From NCBI GenBank assembly GCA_040437565.1, contig JBDOQK010000008.1, forward strand, positions 372,001 through 436,000: a DNA stretch of 64,000 bases. The letters run 5' to 3'. Origin of the DNA: Albugo candida (taxonomy: Eukaryota; Oomycota; Peronosporomycetes; Albuginales). Shown here one piece after another: positions 56,703-64,000 of this stretch; within the stretch, counting starts at the first letter, position 1, and each line of letters begins with the position of its first letter. The translations under genes were made by a program, and so were the position numbers. Under the pieces are notes generated by a model. The model was not told the DNA's origin, searched no databases, and saw only the letters and a program-made list of their open reading frames with translations.

Positions 56703-58677
56703 ATGACGCTTCAATGGAAGCACCACGTTGTGAATGATGTCACTGAGGACAAGACGAGTGTTGAGACGTCGAGCGTCCGTCAAAGAACGAGCACATCATC
56801 TCCTTTGGATATATACGAGGATGACTCCGGAAGACCTTCCAATCACAGCAATTCTAGCAGCGGTACTGGCAACACGCAATACAATTTTGCGGGTGGTAAG
56901 GGACCACTGCGAGCCGTTCATTTTTCAGACACAAAGGGACTGGAATTAACACAAGCTGTCCAAGGTGATACGTATTACCCAACTCCACAAATGGCACGTT
57001 CGATCGTTCACAATGGCTCACTTCGAAGATTCACTGCGGATGAAGTTGAATTATACTTTTCAGAGGACGTTCACCGGTATCCTGTCACTCCAAATGATTA
57101 CGCAGTACGAAAGCTACAGCAGCGATGCGATATTCTGATCGCTGGAAGCATGGAGCTTATGAAGAAAAAAACGCTCGTGCTGTCAAAATGGCGCAAATGT
57201 CGGGCTGAATTACATCATGGAGTCTTGATTTTGCGGCCTATAAAAGAAGGTGGAAGTAGTGGGAAAAAACGAACAATTATTCCGATCGCTTCCTGTAAAG
57301 TTGATTTTGCTGCATTGGCGGAGCATCAGCTAGAGATTACATTTACCTATCAGCTTGAAACGGCTAAACGCCGCGTACGGCTGGAAAGTATGACGGATAT
57401 GTTCATGTGGTGGTGGGGAATCCAATTAGCATCAAAATGTCGTTGTGATATGGAGCAGCTGCATCAAGCGATCCAGAGTAAGGGAAAAGCTGATAAACGA
57501 GATGCAAAGGGATTGAGTGAGCGTCCATATTCAACATCTGCTTTGCATCACTTGGGCAATCCCCACCAAGCGTATGCAAATGCTGATACAAGAACTCTTA
57601 ATGGCTCAAGCTCTGATGTTTGTACGTTTTTCCCAAGGACCATGGCAAGGAAAGAGACGGTGCAAGTGCAGGGCACAAATGGAGCGAGTGAGATAATTAG
57701 TACGATATCAGCAGGTATACCGATGATGTCGGATGGTCCCGCTATGATCCATAGTAAGGCAACCATGACAACGGGCGTGACACATCTCCTGCTTATTCGT
57801 CACGCTGAGGCAGAGAACATTCAATTTCGCGTATCAGATCGAGATAAATATNNNNNNNNNNNNNNNNNNNNNNNNNNNNNNNNNNNNNNNNNNNNNNNNN
57901 NNNNNNNNNNNNNNNNNNNNNNNNNNNNNNNNNNNNNNNNNNNNNNNNNNNCAAGTGCAGGGCACAAATGGAGCGAGTGAGATAATTAGTACGATATCAG
58001 CAGGTATACCGATGATGTCGGATGGTCCCGCTATGATCCATAGTAAGGCAACCATGACAACGGGCGTGACACATCTCCTGCTTATTCGTCACGCTGAGGC
58101 AGAGAACATTCAATTTCGCGTATCAGATCGAGATAAATATCTGACTGAACGTGGTCAAAGACAAGCCGAAAAAACAGCTCAGTACCTGGAGAAGCAGTTG
58201 CGGGAGGTAATGGCTTCTGATGATAATGTAGAGCTGATTTACGGCGGACTGCTTCGGTCGGTTGAAACTGCACAAGTGTTCCATAAACATATACCGTGGC
58301 TACGGCATTCGTATCACTGTTGTTTTCTGGAAGATGGAGCTCCGAAGGAGATAGGTCCCTTGTATCGCCAGGAATACCGAAATGCTATGCATAAAATGGC
58401 GTTCGAATTCATTTGTCATTGGGACGCTCATGAGGACAAAAGTCGCTCCGTTCCCATTACTGATTTGGAGAAATACAAAATTGTCATTTGCCATACAAGC
58501 TTCATTCAATATTGTCTAGCTCAATGCTACCAAATATCCAAAGATATTATACAGCTTGGTGCACCTATCGCACACTGCAGCATCAGTCAAATTGATATAA
58601 AGAAAGGCGAATCAATGACAGCAACTTACTCAAATCGTGTCACGCACTTACCATTAACGCATCGAACCACCGACTAG
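56703..58677 (+). CDS. PH domain-histidine phosphatase fusion, 561 aa
   Basis: Single exon once the gap 10 overlap is collapsed (56703-57851 joined to 58141-58677; 1686 nt, in frame). Residues about 140-245 form a PH domain ([20 protein letters not shown], then basic strands, ending [13 protein letters not shown] in the C-terminal helix). Residues about 358-550 form a histidine-phosphatase (phosphoglycerate-mutase-like) domain: RHAEAEN with the catalytic His, [12 protein letters not shown] with the second Arg, GAPKEIGP, and the second His in [10 protein letters not shown]. The C-terminal part resembles PGAM5-type protein phosphatases more than glycolytic enzymes. A PH domain would place the phosphatase on phosphoinositide membranes. 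Substrate is unknown. A disordered 55-residue N-terminus precedes the PH domain. Confidence 0.85.
57663..58140. repeat. Gap 10 with identical 189-bp flanks (assembly overlap)
   Basis: Bases 57663-57851 recur exactly at 57952-58140 around the gap 57852-57951. Collapsing the copies restores a continuous PH-phosphatase frame; uncollapsed, the gene looks like two partial genes. Confidence 0.96.
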
Positions 58678-58705
58678 TGATCAACCCGATCTATGAGCAT
58701 CCAGA

Positions 58706-59895
58706 TCAACCAGTGATCAAACGCTTGGACGATTGAAAGTGCTTGCCACATGCCACACAGCTACGAGAACATAGACCACGAGATAAGCCTGACAAAGCCG
58801 AGTTCCAGAGTGAAGTACATACGCGAAATTTGCATCGTTTGAAGCACTGAGATAAAGACAATAGTAGCAGTACACGTGGTTGCACGATGTTATGTACGGC
58901 GTCTGATGTTATTTGGAAATTGAGGTCACTCTTCAGCATTTTTTGCAATGTTACCTGTGGCGGAATCCCACACAACAAGCAACAATCACTCGACATTGTG
59001 AGCGCTTGCTTGTGCCTTTGTTTGAGTTTACTGGCAACGCGTCGATATAAAAACACGAACAAAGGGAGGAATGTACTACCCAGATCCTACAACAGATATT
59101 GAGGTCAATGGATGCGAGATCGAAAGTTACGAATACTACAGACTACCGTGAATGTTTTCCACAGCTGTTGTCTCGTTATGGGCTCATAACTGATCATGCA
59201 AGATTGTTCATTTGTTGATTTCTGTCAGTCAAAAGGTATAATGACTTGATGACATGTTCTGAGGCCTTACGTACCAGTCCCATTCCAAGTAAACGCTCCT
59301 CAAATGAGCGGAAGCGTCCATGTTTCAAGAAAGCAAGTAAATTGAGAAATTGACACGCTGAAATCACTACTTCTAATCGCTTGAAATATGCTACAAAATC
59401 TGAAATTTGCCACTAGCTCAAAACATCATTGATGAGTAGACTGCCATTCGATATCGCCATTATGATCTACCCTGGTTCTAGACGTATCAGTTTCATAATT
59501 TCTCGTTCTTTGGGTTGTCAGGATGGACGGGAAACGCTTCCACATGTACGGCATCGCGATCGTGAGTATGTAGTACGCAAACAAAGTGCGAGTCCGAAAT
59601 GCGCTTTGGCAGAACTTGACATTTTGCAACTTCATACCTGGTGTCGGCTGTAGTGAGATGGTGGGTGAGGAGAAGAAATGACGTACGAATGTAAATACTC
59701 GTAGTGTACTTTGTGAATGAATGTCGAACACGTGAAGATAAATGAACGAATCAAAGCGTTTATTTCCGGCGCAAGAGACTCCACCAATCCGGGTCGAAAT
59801 TTATCGAACAATCGGGTGGTAGATTCTCGCATTATACCAGCAATCTCATCATCCAAAATTGCGGCATCGTGTTGCTGGACGCGAGTGCAAGGCAT
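58706..59895 (-). CDS. PEX2: Peroxin PEX2, 280 aa
   Basis: Seven exons: 59895-59710, 59647-59471, 59412-59275, 59221-59147, 59086-58955, 58902-58823 and 58760-58706 (843 nt, in frame; introns 52-62 bp). PEX2, with PEX10 and PEX12, forms the peroxisomal ubiquitin ligase that recycles the import receptor PEX5. The Pex N-terminal domain begins RVQQHDAAILDDEI, then FRPGLVESLAPEINALIRSF and TPGMKLQNVKF; AFLKHGRFRSFEERLLGMGL follows. The C-terminal RING, spread over three exons, reads CCLLCGIPPQ, CNHVYCYYC and CVACGKHF, a C3HC4-type finger. Two or three hydrophobic stretches fit membrane insertion. Human PEX2 is 305 aa. The stop is 28 bp from the convergent PH-phosphatase stop. Confidence 0.93.
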
Positions 59896-60366
59896 TATAA
59901 AACAGTACCGTATATCACATTCTGGTTCACGGTTCAAACGCGAAGAACTTCGAACCGCTTATTTGAGATTCAAAACCACTGTCTGTTAACGCTTCTTTCC
60001 GCTTTATGTGATCCCATCACAATCGGCTCAACGCCACTGATACTGTCTAGATAAAGGACAGTGATACCTGACGTATCCACGAAATCATGGGTTCCCCGTC
60101 CTGTGCGGATCTGAGCTAATTGCTATAAAATCTATGAAGCGCTACAATGGACTTATACTTACTGAGTATTATATGCGTCCCAAATTCTCACTTGCTTTAC
60201 TTGTTTACATGAATATAATCAGAGAAAATGCACGCAATCGATAGGTATACGTTCGGTATCCGTACTACGTTAAAGAGATCATTTGGGTGTCATTCGAAGC
60301 ATACGAAATAGGAAGTATGAATTAATATCTAACAATTTTCTACAGAGAATGCGCCTGGCTCAGACC
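59896..60366. other. Intergenic, PEX2 upstream / FYVE-DEP downstream
   Basis: 471 bp without a supported gene. Confidence 0.5.
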
Positions 60367-61068
60367 TCACTGGCTACAAAACTGCTGAATTCGCGCCGAG
60401 TCGTCTTCTTTGATGAGTGCGTTTGTCTTGCAATCAATTGAGCAAAATCCTGGCGTTCGATTCAGTGACTCCAAGTAGGTCTGAAGGCAGTTGCTGCACT
60501 TATTTATCTCAGTAATGATTCCGCTGTCGCATTCATAAGGGACGGATTTAGCGCATGGATCATCACTAAGATAGTAGAATGCTGTTCGTAATGACCCGCT
60601 CCACGGTTTGGCCAAGACGAAACCCTCCTCAACAAGATGAAGAAAAAGTGAGGACGCCGTACTTCGACTTTCGGCTACTCTAGCATCCACCAGCCAATTG
60701 ACGGCCTCAGACTGGACAAAGAATCGGTAGGATATCTTAACGTGCTTTTGGTTCGAATGCGATGCCAGAATCTCGAGTGCGGCACCTAGAATGGATGGAT
60801 CCAAATCATTGCCACATGATGTCACATCTCCGGGAGATTGAGACTGAAAAATACATTTACAACTCTTGCAGACTCTCACTGGTCGATCGTGTTCCAATTC
60901 TGGTACTCGATGGTAATAGAGACTGCAACTTGCACACACTATTTCCTGACACGCACCACAATGATATATGGTTACGGCTGATTTTGAGAGTTTGAGCTTG
61001 CAGCAGGTGCATGAGCTTGCTTTGGCATGTGGAGAAAGTGTTTTCTCGTTTTTCGGCACCGAAAGCAT
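60367..61068 (-). CDS. FYVE-like zinc finger plus DEP-like domain, 233 aa
   Basis: Single exon from the first in-frame ATG (61068, MLSVPKNEK). Residues about 19-75 form a FYVE-related finger: CTCC, YHCGACQEIVCASC and VCKSC keep all four CxxC pairs, but the basic R-R-H-H-C-R patch that binds PI3P reads TIYHCG, so lipid binding is doubtful. Residues about 120-175 look like a DEP domain (VQSEAVNWLVDARVAESRST, then SSLFLHLVEEGFV and AFYYL), a fold that docks on membranes or GPCR and small-GTPase regulators. Two more cysteine pairs close the protein (CSNC, CSIDC). FYVE combined with DEP is known in oomycete and other protist proteins; function here is unknown. Confidence 0.68.
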   Translation of the reverse strand: MLSVPKNEKTLSPHAKASSCTCCKLKLSKSAVTIYHCGACQEIVCASCSLYYHRVPELEHDRPVRVCKSCKCIFQSQSPGDVTSCGNDLDPSILGAALEILASHSNQKHVKISYRFFVQSEAVNWLVDARVAESRSTASSLFLHLVEEGFVLAKPWSGSLRTAFYYLSDDPCAKSVPYECDSGIITEINKCSNCLQTYLESLNRTPGFCSIDCKTNALIKEDDSARIQQFCSQ

Positions 61069-62220
61069 TGTACGCCAGTATCGAATACCAATTCCGGTAC
61101 GGAGTAAATGGCGTTGAGTATGCGTGAAGGCTTGACAACAGCCTGACAAACAAAAACTGAGAGAGTATTGCGGTCAGCAAGTTGTCCACGTGCCTCTGTA
61201 CTTGTGTGTGTTCTTTCCAATCGTATATCAGACCCATCACACGGATGGGCGATTTCTGGCTTTTCGTAGGTCCAAAGAACATACTTTTTCGTTATGGACA
61301 CGGAGAAGAAAGGGAAGACATTTGATCCATTGTATCGATTGTAAGCACGTAAAAGAAGTGTTTATACTTTATAGCAGCGCGTTGTATTCAACCTAAAAAC
61401 ATATTGGATGGCTGGGTAGAGATCTGATCGCCATAGATATCGGACAGGCGATAACTGGCTTTATTGTCTAAAGTAGGACGTCCATAAAGACTTGAAATTT
61501 TTAAGGAAGGTTGACAACTCCTTTCTCTGACATTCTATTGTAGCGTTGCACTCGAATGACAAGCACCGTGTCAGCAAGGAAATTTATGTCGTTGTGTTGT
61601 CATAGAGATATTTGTACCAGTGTCTACCATGCAATCTTGATGTGACATCTCTATCATTAAGCCTGATAAAGTGTTGCGCCATCACATTAGTGCGTCAGAT
61701 AGTGTGGGTTTATTATGCTAGGATCGAAATCGAAAATGAAAGTATTGTGTCTGTTGATAAATTGGTTTCAAAATTAATCAACGGAGCTGACGTGCACTCA
61801 TCCAACGCTTGCTTCAATAGGTATAAAGTGCATGCTCTGTGATTTCAGGCTTTCAGACACTTTTTACAATCCTCGAGGATACACGATACATCTTACGCAA
61901 AGTACTCTGCAATCGAACTACGATAAATAGGCTTAACTCCTCACAGGAGCCCATAAAGAAGCCTGGTTCGTAGCACTGGTTCACTTTACGTGACGCGTTC
62001 TTGCGGATGGATACACGCGCAGTCAATCGCACGATAGTGAGCGCTCTCCATAAGTATCAAAACAGTATCTGATACCATGAGGCAATATCTGATTCGCAGT
62101 TAATAGCGATCGCATGCTTCCATGCAATAATGAAAATAGACTCTGGGCAATGTCCTAATTAACGCTATTATAGAATTCGCAATACACCAACAGACACAAC
62201 CTTTTCATTGCATTGATTCG
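61069..62220. other. Intergenic region, no supported gene
   Basis: About 1.15 kb with only short frames. The plus-strand frame 61612-61842 has no domain. It must hold the divergent promoters of the FYVE-DEP and LRR genes. Confidence 0.5.
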
Positions 62221-64000
62221 ATGAACCAGTATCCAGAGATATCCTCTGATAAAAGTTCCATTCAGAGACAATCAGCGAAGCAATTAGAAGCGTTGCTTTT
62301 AAACTCCAAAGGCGCTGAGAAAAACGATCTTCAAAATGAGACTTGCATTTTAGATGCCGACTTTCTGATTGCGCAAGCAGGAAACTACGATCTAAACGCC
62401 ACGAAAGAGGTTTGCTTGCTTCTACTCTCCTCAGCATAATTGCTCACATATTGTATCAGCTAATTCTTCGCGAAGTTGGAATAACAGACATTGATCCGCA
62501 TTGTGCGCAAGCGCTCTTCTCCTTAGAGATACTCTCTTTATCACACAATCGTCTATCCTCTTTGGATCACTTTCACCACTTTGTCAATCTCATTGAAGTA
62601 ATGCTCACTCCGATAACTATCGTGTGCTCTTGAGATATCATTTTGTTTCAGCTCAACTTAAATTTCAATCGAATTTCTTCATTGGAGCCTCTTAAGGTTG
62701 TCAATTTTGCATCCTTGTCAGCTTCGATCTGCTCATTTTCATCCATAGTGCACGCAATTGGAGAAGCTCTTTGTCGCACACAATGAGGTATGAAGCCATG
62801 TCGAACTGGTTGAGGCTTTGGCTAGTAGTTTCTGCAGATTACCGATCTATCTCCGATAAGATCTTTCTCCAAGCTGACGACACTTTGTGTATTTGGGAAT
62901 CAATTGAGTAATCTAGAATCTGTATTACATGTTTGCCGGGCGCTACCAAAGGTGAGGAGCTGTTGGGTGCAATAGAGGATTGCTTGCTTGAGCATTTACG
63001 AAAGTCTTTAGCTGCAATCTCTCGACATTGGAGATAATCCATCCACACGACAAAATGCTCGGAATCCGGAAGAGAGCAAAGGTGCAACGCGATACAAATT
63101 CACTATCATACGAAATCTTCCTCGACTGAGACAATTGGATGGTGATTCGATCACACGACTCGATAAAGACCTTGCTGATGAAGAGGTGGAAATGCTTGGT
63201 GAATGTGATAACAATGAGTGCAGCATCCCTCCTCCACGGCCAATAACTGGTAATAAATGTCTTGCGAGCGCCCAGACTCGAAATCCAAGTGGTACGAAGG
63301 TTCGTTGGTCGATTTAACATATCCATTCATTTGTGCTTCTTGATAGCATTCGATCCCTTTTCGAGTGAAGAAATGCCACAAGGCAACGTACGCTTATTTC
63401 GCGATGAATATCTCAACAATCACCCGATTTTGCTGGGATATCTCGCTAAAAGTGCCGATGGAAGCGTAGATGAATCCATAACGGCACCTCGCCGGGAAAG
63501 CACTTTAGAGGCGTCAATGAGTGCGAGAAATGGAGCTGGCTTTGTTGAGCGAATGCGGAACGCAAACTCGGAGATGGATGATTCTAATCTACTCCAAACG
63601 GAAGAAAGGGATTTGGAGGATACGGGACGTTCCACGCCGATCTTGGATTTAGCAAACGTCAGTATGCAGACGACCCATTCTGCCGTAGATCCTTCCGACC
63701 CGAACACAACCATACGAAAGCTCGTTAATCATATTGAACGGCTCCAAGTAAGCAACCCTTTTTTACTTCATCTCATTGATCTTGATCGACAAATTGTTAG
63801 GTAAAGATTGAAAAGCTTCAAAGAGATCCTCTCAGTCATTCTTACGATCTTCTTCGAGAAGAGAACAAAAGACTTTTGCTCGAGAATCGCAATATTTCCA
63901 TTCTCCAGCATGAAATATGTCAGCTGAAAGAGCGTCCATCAACCGCACATTGCAATGGAGGCGACACAACACGGCTAAAATCGTTGGAGGTGCTGAGCAA
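62221..64000 (+). CDS. LRR-coiled-coil protein, 3' end outside window
   Basis: Eight exons seen: 62221-62409, 62460-62597, 62652-62696, 62749-62787, 62838-62951, 63012-63291, 63347-63747 and 63801-64000 onward. All are in frame with introns of 50-60 bp. Residues about 64-190 are LRRs of the SDS22/ciliary type (LEILSLSHNRLSSLDHF, then LNLNFNRISSLEPL, LEKLFVAHN, LTTLCVFGNQLSNLESV and LQSLDIGDNP), capped by YKFTIIRNLPRLRQLD. A disordered Ser/Glu-rich linker and a coiled coil follow (KIEKLQRDP, then LLREENKRLLLENRN). This layout is usual in centrosome or flagellar proteins of the CEP72/LRRC36 kind, but I cannot choose a specific orthologue. Confidence 0.82.

Noticed and set aside
1-64000. CRISPR arrays, bacterial operons, prophage or riboswitches
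   Set aside because: No regular spaced repeats were seen, genes carry spliceosomal introns, and all recognised products are eukaryotic.

Overview
This window looks like nuclear DNA of an oomycete. The evidence is dense genes on both strands, many GT-AG introns of about 42-82 bp with CTAAC/CTGAC-like branch sites, proteins with FYVE fingers (a domain class common in oomycetes), and a chromodomain Ty3/gypsy relic of the kind seen in Phytophthora. A white-rust (Albugo-like) source is a guess. All product names come from reading translated exons by eye; no database was searched. Splice models were accepted where every exon stayed in frame from ATG to stop.

Layout. 1-2.6 kb: no clear gene. 2.8-5 kb: a doubtful tiny spliced gene and a leucine-rich-repeat protein. 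5.6-20.3 kb: MAEA/GID9 ubiquitin ligase subunit (+), a KICS2-like KICSTOR subunit (-), NOC4 (+), gamma-tubulin complex component 3 (-) and a CENP-B/pogo-type DNA-binding protein (+). 20.4-34 kb: cytosolic leucyl-tRNA synthetase (-), a very small secreted cysteine-rich protein (+), a coiled-coil protein (+), a ULK4/Fused kinase (-) and an F-box-like/kelch protein (+). 34.3-42.4 kb: a large FYVE protein (+), TTI2 (-), UTP25 (-) and a probable mitochondrial RRM protein (-). 42.5-51 kb: a repeat island with gypsy relics, a decayed Tc1 transposon, a tRNA-derived SINE inside the gypsy integrase, LTR fragments and broken exon-like pieces. 51-64 kb: GNB1L/ASA1 (+), neurochondrin (-), a PH-histidine phosphatase fusion (+), PEX2 (-), a FYVE-DEP protein (-) and an LRR-coiled-coil protein leaving the window (+).

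Functional threads. NOC4 and UTP25 act in ribosome biogenesis. KICS2 relatives link nutrient state to TORC1, and TTI2 and GNB1L help mature the PIK-like kinases, including TOR. NOC4 and the KICS2-like gene share a 121-bp divergent promoter. GCP3, ULK4/Fused and possibly the last LRR gene concern microtubules or flagella, which fits a zoospore-forming oomycete. These links are inferences from families.

Assembly warning. There are ten gaps of exactly 100 N. Eight are flanked by the same sequence on both sides (66-700 bp), so they are unmerged contig overlaps, not real duplications. They split or duplicate parts of the KICS2-like, NOC4, GCP3, kelch and PH-phosphatase genes; collapsing them restores open frames.
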